Assembly: GCA_001599815.1 (NCBI GenBank)
Contig: BCIA01000003.1
Span: forward strand, 496,001 to 560,000
Direction of reading: 5' to 3'
Origin: Furcasterigmium furcatum
Taxonomy: Eukaryota > Ascomycota > Sordariomycetes > Glomerellales > Plectosphaerellaceae
Length of the DNA stretch: 64,000 bases
In this document: one piece after another, positions 33,201 to 44,499 of the stretch
How the letters are laid out: every line of letters starts with the position of its first letter
Numbering within the stretch: the stretch's first letter is position 1
Made by a program: the position numbers and the translations under genes
The notes under the pieces: model-generated
Told to the model about the DNA's origin: nothing
Database searches by the model: none
What the model saw: only the letters and a program-made list of their open reading frames with translations

Positions 33201-35609
33201 TCAACGCCCCGCGAGATCTGCAGTACAAGTATCCCATCGTCGCTCGGTACGAGGCTGCGTTTCCCGGCGAGGATTTGAACCTCCTCGTACAGTTCTTTCG
33301 CGACACACTCGGTATCTGTGAGTGTAGATGGACGGATATCGTAGAGGACTTGAAGGTCCTGAAGCTCCATGACACGTCCAGTTTCGATCAGATCAGACCT
33401 CGATACGAGTACCTCGGCAAAGCTCAAAAGGACTGGGTCACGGTCAAACTTGAGACGGAAAAAATACGGTGCGTCTTCAAACATCAATCGACCACCCAAA
33501 TTGTTAACAGACATCCGAACAGAAAATCCTTCGAGTCCGAGTCTCTGATATTCGTCCAAAACGAGCAAAGCCAGTACAAATGGGTGAAACCCTCGGAGTG
33601 TCTCTGGTCCAGTGCGACTGAGATCCGACATAAAATCTGTTTGAATAAATACTACGACGATGACTTGGAAGACTTCTTCGTGACGGTCCTTGGCGTTTCA
33701 AGACTCACCATCGACATGGTCTACGATGAGTTACACGGACTCGACCCCGCCTCCACCACCGTGAAACAGGTCAAGGACTGGCTCTACTCGTTGAGTGCGT
33801 TTCTGGAGACTGAGATGCCAACGCAAACATCGGAGAAGTTGCTGGAAAACCGCATTCTACCCATCAGATACCCCACTGGCGACGTACGCCTCTCGGCTGC
33901 CAAGGTTGAGTTCGCCATTGTCGACCGTCGGCCCCTCGAGTTGATGTTTCGAGACAAGGTCAAGTTGCTCGATTTCACTCTCGGCGAAGTCCATAAGCTC
34001 AAACCGCTGCTCAACTGGATGAACCTGGGGGGTCGGTTCTTGTCTAACCTCACCAAGGAACACACCGTTGTTGACCCAGAGTTGGTGTACCCCCTATCCG
34101 ACCCAATGCGAAACATCAGGAGAAAGGCGCACGCATTGACACGGTATACGACCCAACTCCTAGCCTCATGGTCGTGTAGCATCTTACTAACACACCTCCC
34201 AGAGTCGCGGTTCATCTCAAGAGCTCTCGGACCCGAAGCCCCGACCTCGTCCAGGAGTTCTATGCTCGCTTGCTCAGCGCCGAAACATGGGAATCGGACG
34301 GCATTTCCTCGATCATCACCATGCACCAGGATGGTACTGCCGTCTCCAAGGAACTAGAACAGAGCGAAATTCACATCGCGGATACCGAGGTCGCACTGAA
34401 AATATATGTGCCGCACGACGAGGTGCTGCAAGATGTCTGCTTCGGCTCGGCTCTCCCGGAACAGCTCGTGAGATGGATGGTCACCGACCCGACTACGCAA
34501 CAAATCGATGGCAAACTAGACGAGTCAGCAATCAAGGTCATCACGGGGCTCCTAGGGACCAAATCAGCGGCAGCGATGAGCCGGATCCTTGACATGCAGG
34601 GCATCGATGATATCGTCGGCCTCGAAATCGCCCAGGAAGAACCCGAACAAAACAGCGGCGCCGCCGCCGGACGCGTTAGCAGTCCCTTGACGCCATCCTC
34701 TGACGATTCCGAGGCAGACCGCTACCACAGCAGCCCCAACGATGACGAGACATACTTCCCTCGGCAAGATGGCGTGCAGGTCGGCCACCGTCACCTCCGG
34801 CCTGACAGATTCCACTCCCCACCCGCAACCCGCAGCCACGTGTATTACCGCGCCCTCCTCGAACATGTCGTTGCCTGCGCGCGCGCCACACGCTTGCCAC
34901 AGCACGGCACCGACAGCGTCTCGACGCATCCGGATCGACACCAGCTGCGGCTCCCTTCCAATCATGGGGACAGCGAGTGGCTGCTGCGCGAGTGCGCTTC
35001 GCCGTTCGAGCGCGACTGCAAGATCGGGGCCGCGGGCGAGCTGTTCGGCTTCGAGTTGCTGGGGTCGCTGCTCGCGGACTTTGGGCGCGACTGCTGGCAG
35101 AGCACGATGCGGCGGTACGTGGCGGGCACGGCGGGGCACCCGGAGTACGCCGACATGCAGCCCTGGAGCGACTCGGGTGCGAGAGAAACCAGCGACATTG
35201 TGTACGAGGATAGGGCTGGTGAGCTGACGCGGTTGTTGGTGCAGGGCCAGTATCTCAACGCGGATACATGGACGGGCCGGCGGAGGGTACGGTACTATAT
35301 CGAGGTGAAGAGCACGTTTGGGCACTGCGACGGGCCGTTTTACATGAGCGAGCGGCAGCGACAACTGGTAAGTGGTGGTGTTGTGCGACGTTACCCCTGG
35401 CTCGTGTCGTGTTGCTGACAAGGTGGCAGATGACCACGCTCATGACGGATCATTCCGTCTACATGATCATCCGCGTGTTCAGCATGACTTGCGGCTCAAT
35501 AGGAGCAAGGATCTACGTTGATCCAGGCAAGATGGAAAGGGAAGGTTCGTTGAAGTTCTCAACAGACAGCAAGTGGACTGTGACGCCAGGCACGCGGCTC
35601 TTCTCGTGA
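30263..35609 (+). CDS. Sacsin/Hsp90-type ATPase with NO VEIN (DUF3883)-like C-terminus
   Basis: Six exons, 30263-30441, 30492-31347, 31396-33065, 33121-34143, 34203-35367 and 35430-35609, give 1690 residues. Near the N-terminus is a GHKL/Hsp90 ATP-binding fold: N-box ELLQNADDN (about 74-82), EDGF, then the lid GYIGEKGIGFKSVF (about 137-150). A long alpha/beta region without recognised domains follows. The C-terminal 180 residues (about 1510-1690) contain KIGAAGELFGFELL, an acidic block, and YYIEVKSTFG followed by FYMSERQRQL. This arrangement is typical of the NOV C-terminal domain and resembles PD-(D/E)XK nuclease cores (D...E-V-K). Plant NO VEIN and related bacterial and fungal proteins share this architecture. 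Biochemical function is unknown. Linkage to a lectin suggests a self/non-self role, which is inference. Confidence 0.9.
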
Positions 35610-35922
35610 AGAGGGGACTGTCGAACCATGCCAACAGTTTTGTCGTCTGGTTTGTGAGATTTGGAGAAGTAACTCGCGCGGCTCCTGCATTTGGCACTGC
35701 TACGATGCAAATACTACGGAGCGAGAACCCTCGATGACTTCTGGGGAAGTAAACATTGTAGAACAGGCTGGCAGAGGCATCAAGTTACCCCAAAAGGCGT
35801 ACCAATGTTTGAATTCTCGAGTGTTTGAATTTATAACTATGTAAGAGGAAGACGTAGGTAAGCCGATAGCAAGTGTGCTCCAATTCAACCTCTCTGCATC
35901 TTCAGGACTCTCCAGTGCAGCT
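35610..35922. other. Convergent 3' intergenic region
   Basis: 313 bp between the 3' ends of the NOV-like gene and the P450 gene. No feature was recognised; it presumably holds both polyadenylation regions. Confidence 0.4.
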
Positions 35923-37772
35923 TCAGGAGTTTTTGTGGAACTGGATCCAACATTCATGTTCCTGTTTTTTTAAATTATTTAACGTTTTCCTTTCATGTAA
36001 GTCTAAGAGGGCACAAAATGCTTACCAGCATCTTTCCGAGTGTGTTGTCACCGAACAACTCGTATCTGCTGGAGATGGCAGGACTGGCTCCTATTTGCTT
36101 AGTGTGCAATGATGTGGTGTATTTTCTGTAGATGGCGGCGAGGAGAGTGTTCATCTCCGCCATAGCGAGACTGTTTCGAGAAGGAAATTGGTTAGCAAAT
36201 GAACTCCAGAGCTTTTGAGTTGGGTACTAGGGAGAAGGGGGAAAGCCTTACTGTAGACCAATGCACATCCGGCCTCCGCTGGAAAAGGCCCAGAACCACC
36301 GCTTCATCTCTGCCACGTCGCTAGGCTCGCCGAGCCAGCGTTCGGGCTTGAACTTCAACGGATCAGGGAATACCTCCGGGTTGCGGTGCAGAGTGTACGG
36401 CGAGATGCTGACGATGGTACCGGCAGGAATGGCGTAACCGTCGATGACAACATCTTTCTGGAAGGAACGGGGTTCTGACGCAGGGATCGGCGGGTATAGA
36501 CGAAGGGTCTCCTTCAGGATGGCGTCAAGGTATGGCAGTCTATCAGCGACGTCTGGGGTCGGGTTGCCGTCTGCATTGCACTCGTGGTCTTCAATCTTCT
36601 TGACTTCCTCGATCAACAGCTCCTGGTACCTCTTGTGCTCAGGTCGGGAAAGCGCCCAGATGGCGAACATGATGGTGTCGCTGGTGGTGTCGATACCGGC
36701 AAGGAAATGGTCGGCCACCTCGGAGGCGATGTCGAGGCCGTCGAGGCGCGCGTTCTTGCTGTTCACGCTGTGCCTCCACAGCTTGTGCAGGATCGGCAGG
36801 TCCGGGGAGGGGATGTCCTTTTCCGCGGCTTCGGCCTCAAAACCGTTCCATGAGACCAGAGCGTGGGTGCGGATACCGGTGTTGGTGGCTGGCTTCTGCA
36901 TGGGCAGTAGACCGGCCTTGCTGATGAGTTTCTCAGTGAGTCCGGTCCTGGAGTAGACCCATTTGGTATAAGTCTGCATGTGAACGCCAAACCAGCTCAG
37001 TCTTCTCCTAGAGGAGTGAACAATGTCGTCCAGCAAGTGCCTGTCCGATTCGACGCCGGTAAGCGCATTAGTACCGCCATGGTCGTAGCCATAGAGAAAG
37101 CCGGTGATGCTGTCCAAGCTGAACCAGTGGAGACTTGTGAAAACATTGTGTGCGCTCGACTTGTCGTTCTTCAGAATGTCCATGTATCGCTTCACATTTC
37201 GCTCGATCAAGGGCACAGCAATACCCTGAGGGGACAGAATCGCGCTCTTCGAGTAAGCATGAGCCAGGATCTTCTTTCGCTCGGCGTGTTGTTTAGATCC
37301 GGGGAAAGAGAAGAGGTTCTGTCGGCCGTAGACATCGAACATGCGGTAGTAGTTTGTCCGCTCCGAGCCCGCTCCGGCGCCGTAGATCGTGCGCAGAGCA
37401 GACAGCGATGAGAAGGAGACCTCCTTGGCGCCGACACGTACTGCGGTACCGTATTTCTTGTGCAGTTCGTGGAGCTCAAGAGTTCTCGTGCTTCGGTAGT
37501 CGGCAAGAGCAAGTCGCCATTTCGAGATTGCAAAGATCTTAGGACCGGGGATTTTGCGAAGAGGGGATAGGATCAAGGGCCTGACAATGAGGCCATTGAA
37601 CACCGAGAGGAAAAGAAATGCGATGGCGATGCATGTTGGGGATGGGACGCCGACTTTCTCGACCACCGCCAACACTGTAAAAAAAACCGTTTAGTCATTC
37701 GTTTCCTCAAGTTTCCCTCTGTGTCCGTGTCGAGGAGTTCAACTTACAACTCTGGAGAATGCCTCCCGCCAT
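35923..37772 (-). CDS. Cytochrome P450 monooxygenase
   Basis: Four exons, 37748-37772 (25 nt), 36252-37674, 36026-36170 and 35923-35961 (39 nt), give 543 residues. An N-terminal hydrophobic anchor (CIAIAFLFLSVFNGLIV) precedes the proline hinge PLRKIPGPK. The I-helix motif is FLAGIDTTSDT, the K-helix ExxR is in KETLRLYPP, and the PERW motif follows. The heme-binding loop FSSGGRMCIG places the ligand Cys at about 479; after splicing it continues LHLAMAEM. It is a complete, probably active ER-anchored enzyme of unknown substrate. Small first and last exons were inferred from splice signals and frame. A second ACS-type permease lies upstream and diverges. No polyketide or terpene core gene is next to it. 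Confidence 0.92.
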
Positions 37773-38828
37773 TTTTCGTGATCCGTTACGGCCGGACACC
37801 TACTCAAGAGGGGTTTTGCGATGGACAGCCAGATGGGAAGAGGGGAGAGATTGGGATTGGAACACCACAAAAAGACGTTCCAATAGACGCCATACACTCA
37901 TTAGACAAACTGACGATGATGTGGGGCTTGCGCTTGGTTATTTAATCCTTAGAATTGCTATTGAAGGTATGAACAAAAAAGATGGCCGATGTCCCTTATG
38001 ACGACGGGCTTTGTCAAACGACGGCGAAAGCGTGCGAAGTTTCGGCCTTCCCTCGGGGTCCACACAGGCTCCTCCTCCCCTCCAAACGCCCGCCACGCCG
38101 CGATAGAAATTCCAGACCTTTACCGAAGTCACCTATAAACGACCTACGAGAATGGCATGACACAGTTCTTAATACAGATAAGGGCCCTCGGGGAAATCAA
38201 CCGGAGTTTTATGACATTATCGCTCTTATCTTCTCGTAACGCCGTCTCTTAACTGCTGCGCCACCTCCTTTATACAGGCTAATCCCGAATCGCCGGGAGG
38301 TGGAGCGGAGAATGCGGGGGACGGGCGATAGGGACCGGGCGATCAGTGCGGGCGATAAGAGGCCGTTACAGCAAGGGAAAAGGGACCTCAATCGATACCT
38401 TAAAATAATAGCCCACCAGTTAGCGGGTTAGTAAATAAGCATAGCTAATAAGGTTCCAGCCTATTGATAAAAGTATTTGGCCGTTAACCCCGACGCTATC
38501 CCCCGTCGACACGCCCGCTTTTTGCCCGCTAATGCTCGTCCTGTTGAAACTTGCCCGTTGGTCTAGGTCACCGGTAGATACTCTTCTTGATGTCAGATAG
38601 TGTACCCCAGATTAGGTACCTCTATCCCCGCCTGCCACGCAAAGGCGCATCCCATCCCACCCCAGGGTAGAGAGAGAGAGAGAGATATGATGGGTGGTGT
38701 TAGAACTAGGCTTGCATATGAATAGAGGCATCGATACCTCTTGAGACAATATAGCATTGCCCAGATAGTTGACAACAACTTTCTCAATTTCAAACTATTT
38801 GCCTTATTACTTTCCACCGTTGTTCATA
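37773..38828. other. Long divergent interval, repeat-like in part
   Basis: 1.06 kb between the P450 (-) and the second ACS permease (+). The segment 37970-38600 is compositionally unlike its flanks: short GC-rich runs (GGGCGATA repeated near 38325-38360) alternate with TA-rich strings, and no frame is open. It may be a decayed transposon or solo LTR. No clear boundaries or target duplication were found. Confidence 0.35.
38669..38685. repeat. AG dinucleotide microsatellite
   Basis: Uninterrupted AG repeat of about eight units, 145-160 bp upstream of the permease start. Confidence 0.85.
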
Positions 38829-40461
38829 ATGGAGACCGATATCCCCAAATCAGACGAGAAAGGACAGTCGCCGACTCTGGTGACTGGGGGCATCGATATG
38901 GAACGGTATGAACAAATTGATCCTGTGATTGAGAAGCGGACTCTTCTCAAGCTTGATACCGTTGTGATGGGATGCTTTGGAATCATGTATCTCCTCGCGA
39001 CCCTTGACCGCAACAACCTTGTAAGAAACACATTTTCTTCTTTTTTCTCAACGTTCGGGTCGTCGGGGGTGGTGAGCTAATGCAGAAGGATGTAGGGAAA
39101 CACCAATATTATGGGATTGCCTGAAGATCTGAACCTCAAGGGCAACGAGTTCGGCAATGCAGTCACGGTCTTCTTCGCAACCTACGTCGCCTTCGATACG
39201 CCATGTGTTATTGCTCTCAAGATCATCGGCCCTAAACACCTCCTCTGCTTCTGCATGGGCGCATGGGGTGCCATTTGCCTCGGCATGGGCTTTATCACGA
39301 ACGTCAACCAGTTATATGCGTGTCGAGTTCTCCTGGGTATCTTCGAAGCCGGTTTGATCCCATGTATCAACGCCTACATCGGTATGGTCTACCTTCGCCA
39401 CGAGATGTCGAAACGTTCCGCTGTATACTACGCCTTCAGTGCCATCGCAGGAGCCTTTGGTGGCCTGCTCGCATCAGCCGTGTCGAACCTCAAGGGTGTA
39501 GGTGGGCTGAACTCGTGGTCATGGCTCTTTATCATCGAAGGAATCATCACCGTCGTCATCTGCCCTATCATCTGGGTTATCTTCCCAGAGGACCCCCGAA
39601 CAGCCTGGTTCTTGAACGAGGAAGAACGCAGAGTTATGCGACTACGCTTCGAACTCAACACCAGCTTGTCTATTGAGGACGAGTTCACTTGGGGCAAGGT
39701 CGGCAGCGCACTTCTTGACCCCAAGACCTATGCCCATGCCATCATGGAGTTCTCCAACTGCATCTCGCTCTTCAGCTTCACTACCTTCCTGCCCGCTATC
39801 ATCCGTGGACTTGGATACAGCAGCGTGCACGCGCAGCTGCTTACTGTGCCTGTCTACGCTTGGTCTACCCTCTCCTACTTCTTCATCGCCTTCTTCTCCG
39901 ACCGCGCTCGCCTTCGTGGGCCGTTCATGATCGCCGGTGCCTCTTTCCTTGTCGCTGGTTACGCTATCATGCTGGGTACCGAGAACCTCGGAGCCCGTTA
40001 TGCGGCCGTTTTCGTCCTTGGTGTGGGAGTCTACTCTGCGGTAAGTACAGATCTTTGGTGTCAGATTTCTAAGAAGAAGTCGAGAAGCGGGAACAAAAGA
40101 CTAATTTGCAAAACTTCATCTATAGACCGGTCTTACTATCGTTTGGATCAATGGCAACGCTGCGGGCCACTTTAAGCGCTCCACCGCTCTGGGTATCACC
40201 CTCAGCGTCGGTAGCACTGGAGGGCTGGTTGTCGGACAGGTCTTCACCGCACAGACGGCGCCCAGGTATCTGTATGGCGCGACAGTCGCCATGGGCTTCG
40301 CTATCCTGGCCATCGTCCTCGCCCTTGTGACGATGTTCTTCCTCAACCGGGTGAACAAGCAGAGACAGCAAAAGCTAGCAGCCATGGAAACCTCTGGAGA
40401 AACGGAGCCGAAGGAAGTTCGGGGAACTGACTACAGTGTCCATTTCCGGTACAGCTTGTAA
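38829..40461 (+). CDS. MFS permease, anion:cation symporter (ACS) family
   Basis: Three exons, 38829-39020, 39096-40040 and 40126-40461, give 490 residues. A soluble N-terminus precedes LLKLDTVVMGCFGIMYLLATLDRNNLGNTNIMG, the ACS signature with the Asp-Arg-Asn motif. About 12 membrane segments follow (for example WSWLFIIEGIITVVICPIIWVIF and YAWSTLSYFFIAFFSDRARLRG), with a short charged C-terminal tail. Family members import organic anions such as nicotinate, pantothenate, allantoate or tartrate. It diverges from the P450, and the two could be co-regulated. Its splice sites are standard, and the length matches the family. Confidence 0.93.
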
Positions 40462-40647
40462 ACTCTTGTTTCTGCGGTGTTGTGGTTGAATATGGGATGG
40501 GTCGGGGCATTGATATGGTCAGAAAAGGTCCGCTCGAGCCGCGCATGCAATTAGGACACGCTTCATGTTACAGACAAGTCCACTAGAGATAACACAACTA
40601 AGGCTTTGGCCGCCTATGCCACCTACGAGTCTACCCACTCGAACAGA

Positions 40648-41097
40648 ATGTTCAACATAATGCAAATGGCCGTCGAACTGGCGGGCTGAGCCCTGGCCAT
40701 CGCGCCAACAATAGACTTATGCCTTACGTACCACAACTCTTGATGGCCATTTCCCCAATGATCTCTCATCTGACCAAGCCGCGCCAGATACGGTCGCAAG
40801 CTGAAGAGAATCTGCTCTTCCATCAAAGACGCAGGCGCAGAGCTCGCAGAGCGCGCCCTGCGCATCGACAATGTCTGGCTGCATCTCACACACCAGCTGT
40901 CCTTCGCCAGCCGTGTCGAACAGCTGATGGACGATGATCATCGCGAGATCTACGCGCGCACGGTGTCCGCGCTGTCGAACAAGCTGGAAACCGTCTCGCT
41001 TCTACTCGCACGACTGCTGAAGCCGCCCGACAATGGTTCCGCAGACACCGCCGCAACGGCAAAGGCAACAGCGGCGGCTTCGATAAAGTCCAGTTGA
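40648..41097 (+). pseudogene. Broken N-terminal domain of an incompatibility/STAND-type protein
   Basis: After removal of a 60-nt intron (40728-40787: GTACCA donor, CTGAC branch, GCCAG acceptor) the frame reads IDLCLTYGRKLKRICSSIKD, then ALRIDNVWLHLTHQLSF and SALSNKLETVSLLLARLL. From memory, this helical pattern is common at the N-terminus of fungal STAND or heterokaryon-incompatibility-type proteins. The only upstream ATG (40648) is cut off by an in-frame TGA at 40687-40689. The frame ends at 41095-41097 with an Ala/Thr-rich tail, long before any effector or ATPase domain. It is therefore a relic or truncated copy. A short functional protein starting elsewhere cannot be fully excluded. Confidence 0.5.
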
Positions 41098-41614
41098 CCG
41101 TGACCCCAGATATCATCTCAGCCTGCAATCTGCCTGTACCGGGTGGCCGAGTGGTGCACTGGGTGTGCGGGAAAACACACCCCACGGGACACCACTGTGT
41201 CTGAACCCTTGTGATCGGTGACTTAATCGACTTTGGTTATTGGCAAGGGGTAGACGTCCGAATCGAAGTGCTTCCTTCACAATATCGGGTTCATCGAGCT
41301 GCCGGGTAGCGTGCAGCGGCCAGGGTCCTGGTTCCGGCCGGCCCAGGTGTCGGATGACCCATCTGGGCGGATGTTTGTGCGGCCGGGCGGAACGGGGCAG
41401 CTCGGGCTTCCGCCACAAGTACCAATTCTATCTACTAATTACCCCTCGTCCTTTCTACTGCGGTGCAGACGGCAGTAAATAGGGGGTATGATAAGCGCAA
41501 CAGTAGTCGCGCCATCCATCAACCCTGTTACCGGGATAACTTGAACCCTTAGCCAAGAGACAACAGCAACGGCCACAATCAACCCCCCAGGACTTGAAGC
41601 CTCCCCGCCCTGTC
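41098..41614. other. Gene-free interval
   Basis: 517 bp between the broken domain and the proline-racemase-like gene. No coding frame or repeat was recognised. Confidence 0.45.
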
Positions 41615-42613
41615 ATGGATCTATACCAGTCCCTCAGCACGAGTACGGCGACGCGGCCGATCCGATGCATCGACATGCACATGACGGGCGAGGCGACTCG
41701 CATCATCCTCAGCGGGTTCCCCGAGGTGCCGGGCACGCTTCTCGAGCAGCGCAGGATATACCGCGAGAAGCATGACGGGTGGCGCAAGGCCGTCATGCTC
41801 GAGCCTCGCGGGCACGAAGGCATGTACGGCGCGCTGCTCGTACGCGATTCGGAGCTCATCCACTCGCGCGACGCTCACATGGCCGTCCTCTACCTCCACA
41901 ACGAGGGCTACTCGACCATGTGCGGCCATGCCGCCATCGCCCTCGGGCGCTTCCTCGTCGACACCCACGACTTGGACGTCTTCCCGCTCAGGAACAGCCT
42001 CAAGTTCGACCCGGAAACGCGGACTACCACCGTCAACTTGCACACTCCCTGCGGCATCAACGCGCTGTCCGTGCCGACCTCGGCCGACGGCTCGAGATCC
42101 GACCCCTCCAAGCCGGTCAGCTTCCTCTCGGTCCCTTCCTTCGCCGGTGCCCTGGAACTAGTAGTCGAGATCCCGGAGCCGCTACACTGGCCTGAGCTCG
42201 CCGGCCGGACGTCTGTGACCGTCGATATCACGTACGGCGGCGCGTGGTACTGCATCGTGAACGTGTACCAGATTGGGCTCACCGGGGGGTTGGCAAAGCT
42301 GGATTTCGCGAGATACGACACCATCTCCAACATCATCAAGAAGCAGATCGTCGAGACCGAGTCCCTGGTTAAGAGCATCTCCATCCCGTCAACGATCGAG
42401 TGGTACCTCTACGGCGTCATGATCGTCGATAATGTCAAGACGGCGCCCGTCGCCGGCACGGCTGCCAACGAGACCGGCCTGTGCTACTTTTCCGACCAGC
42501 AGATCGCGCTAGAGGCTTTACATATGGACGTACTTGGTCTTCTCTTTCCTGTTAGACAGAGGCTCCAGTATCCCAGTTTCGATTGCATTCGCTTCATCCG
42601 CGATTCTCAATAG
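41615..42613 (+). CDS. Proline racemase / trans-3-hydroxy-L-proline dehydratase family, C-terminally atypical
   Basis: A single frame of 332 residues starts at MDLYQSLSTS. The N-terminal family pattern (IRCIDMHMTGEATRIILSGFP) is intact, as is the first catalytic Cys motif STMCGHAAIALGRF (Cys about 103). VDITYGGAWYCIVNV and the stretch NETGLCYFSDQQI also match. Immediately after that point the family normally continues with the second active-site motif (DRSPCGT, with Cys or Thr). Here the frame instead runs ALEALHMDVLGLLF and ends about 45 residues later. I found no in-frame copy of the missing motif within the following 600 bp. The gene is therefore probably truncated at the 3' end, and without the second catalytic residue it may be inactive. 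Confidence 0.8.
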   Translation: MDLYQSLSTSTATRPIRCIDMHMTGEATRIILSGFPEVPGTLLEQRRIYREKHDGWRKAVMLEPRGHEGMYGALLVRDSELIHSRDAHMAVLYLHNEGYSTMCGHAAIALGRFLVDTHDLDVFPLRNSLKFDPETRTTTVNLHTPCGINALSVPTSADGSRSDPSKPVSFLSVPSFAGALELVVEIPEPLHWPELAGRTSVTVDITYGGAWYCIVNVYQIGLTGGLAKLDFARYDTISNIIKKQIVETESLVKSISIPSTIEWYLYGVMIVDNVKTAPVAGTAANETGLCYFSDQQIALEALHMDVLGLLFPVRQRLQYPSFDCIRFIRDSQ

Positions 42614-43249
42614 GTACCTATGGAGCATTACTTCATGTGGTCAAGAACAACGCAAGCCATGAGATGCATCGGTGTGGCTGGACAATATCACTTGAGCGAT
42701 CGCAAGATCAATTGATGCTCCAGGGGACGAGGCCCCGGCACGCGCAACGCCCCTTTTCCCACAGCGGCCACGACAAGAGAAGACGACTTCAGATAGGATG
42801 GACTGGTGTTCAGCTGTCCGCTCCCAGGTTCCAAGGGCCTAAAATCCAACGGAAGGTCCCTATCGTTGCGCATCTACGGGACCACGCTGGTCCATGGACC
42901 GGCAGTTCCGAGCCCGGAAGGTTCACCACGACCCGGGTGCTGTCACCCGGCCTGCCGGTTAGCGAGCAGGACCCGAACCAGCACCGCCCAATCGAAACAG
43001 ACCACTACTAAACATCCGGTCATTGTTGATATTCAATCACACCCAATATGTCAGATGACTGTCATTACGGGCCTTCTGTCAATGGCGTGGCCGCCTTTCA
43101 AGACTCCTCGATCGCACCGGATACGGGCCGGGGTTCTGAGCCTCGTCAGGGAGTCTCCATTGCTCGAACGTAATTCAGCACAGACTCGTGAAACTTTTTA
43201 ATCCTGCAATTCCAGATCAAGAATAGCAAAAATTAATATCAGAATTCTC
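42614..43249. other. Gene-free interval
   Basis: 636 bp downstream of the truncated racemase-like gene. The lost C-terminal catalytic part was not seen here. No other feature was recognised. Confidence 0.4.
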
Positions 43250-43813
43250 CTACACATACTCCAGCTCCTGGGGGTTCTCCGTGTCCTCCGCCTTCACATC
43301 CGCGCCGTAACCCCTTCGTAACGCGGGGACCGTGAGTTGCGCAAAGATATTCGCAATGGCGTGGCTTGCGTCGTCATACGCGTGAGGGCCGTTGTGGAGA
43401 TTGATCGATCCAATGGTCGTGCCGCCATCCTTCACGGGGATGTTGAGGACGCTCTCCCACCCGTGCGCCTTGAGCGTTTCGTGCTCGGAGAAGTATGACT
43501 TGAGCTCCTCCAAGGTAGAGCCCACCAAGATATGGCCCTCCTGAAGGACGGTGCGAGTCCAGAAGCTGTCCGTGACGCGTTTCCGGCCCCCGACGCGATG
43601 GATATTAGGCCGCGAGCTGTACAGACGCGCCAGGGTCCGGGTGGTGGGGTCGTAGGCAAGGACGGTGCACGAAGTGTGGGAGAAAGTCAGCTGGAGGGCA
43701 TCGGATAGAGCCGACCAGTACTTCTCGAGTGGTTCATTGTTTTGCAAGACGGAAGATAACCGGGAGACCGCTTCCAAGATCGCTTGGGCGTGTTGCTGCT
43801 CAGCGGGCGCCAT
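43250..43813 (-). CDS. GAF domain protein
   Basis: A single exon of 187 residues starts at MAPAEQQHAQ. Residues ~10-175 form one GAF-like domain: an N-terminal helix (AILEAVSRLSSVLQ), strand SHTSCTVLAYDP, a central helix (EELKSYFSEHETLKAHGW), strand SVLNIPVKDGGTTIGSINL and the final helix. GAF domains bind small ligands or act as dimer modules. The Cys motif of free-methionine sulfoxide reductases is not seen, so that role is not proposed. The protein would be soluble and cytosolic. It has no partner domain or operon-like neighbour; function is unknown. Confidence 0.8.
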   Translation of the reverse strand: MAPAEQQHAQAILEAVSRLSSVLQNNEPLEKYWSALSDALQLTFSHTSCTVLAYDPTTRTLARLYSSRPNIHRVGGRKRVTDSFWTRTVLQEGHILVGSTLEELKSYFSEHETLKAHGWESVLNIPVKDGGTTIGSINLHNGPHAYDDASHAIANIFAQLTVPALRRGYGADVKAEDTENPQELEYV

Positions 43814-44499
43814 GACGGTTGCAAGACTGGGGTATGCGGCCCAAGAAGAGTGACAAAGCAAGGTTGTGGGAGATCCAGAAAGTCGAAGCTGTGGGAGAGG
43901 TTTGATATCCCCCAGCTGATTTGGTTTATATATAAGCGTATATGTGTATGTGGGCACTCACACAAGATGTCCCCTAGCCGGGTAGGGTGCCTCTAGTTTC
44001 CGGCCCGAGGCCGGGTGGCCACCGGAGCCGGGTTGCGGAGCACACAGGAGATACCCGTTGAACCACCTCAATCGACGCACCGATATCGCAAGCAAGAGGT
44101 ATCCATGCATTCATGACTTCGACAATACCGGAGGATAATACCATACGGCCCAGTCCTGGTCGTTTACCTCGCGGCACGCAATACCAGTCTTCGCCCAAAT
44201 GAAGACCTCGTACAGTACAGCTGGGAGTAGTAAGTCTCCAAGGAACGGTGGGCATGTGGGCTGTCGAAGGCGGCAACCTGCGCAATTGTCATTACTTTAT
44301 TAAGGTATTAGTCCATACTTTGAGCAGTACTTATGAACTTATTATCAGGATGCGTCTGGCCCCGAAGCGTATGACCGCCGCTGCGGACCAGTCCGAGAGG
44401 CCCGTGGCCCAGGGGACATCGCTGGTGTGTGTGACGACGTGCACACTCACAGTGCTGAATTGACAGAAATCCGCATGCGACTAGCCGTGACTAGTAACG
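43814..44499. other. Gene-free interval
   Basis: 686 bp upstream of the GAF gene and before the aldehyde dehydrogenase relic. A short TA-rich patch lies at 44285-44345. No supported frame was found. Confidence 0.4.

Noticed and set aside
34564..35421. 285-codon minus-strand frame under the NOV-like gene
   Set aside because: Antisense to the conserved C-terminal domain and biased in composition.
38159..38370. Defined solo LTR
   Set aside because: The TG...CA ends can be chosen but no matching target duplication flanks them, so it was not listed as a mobile element.
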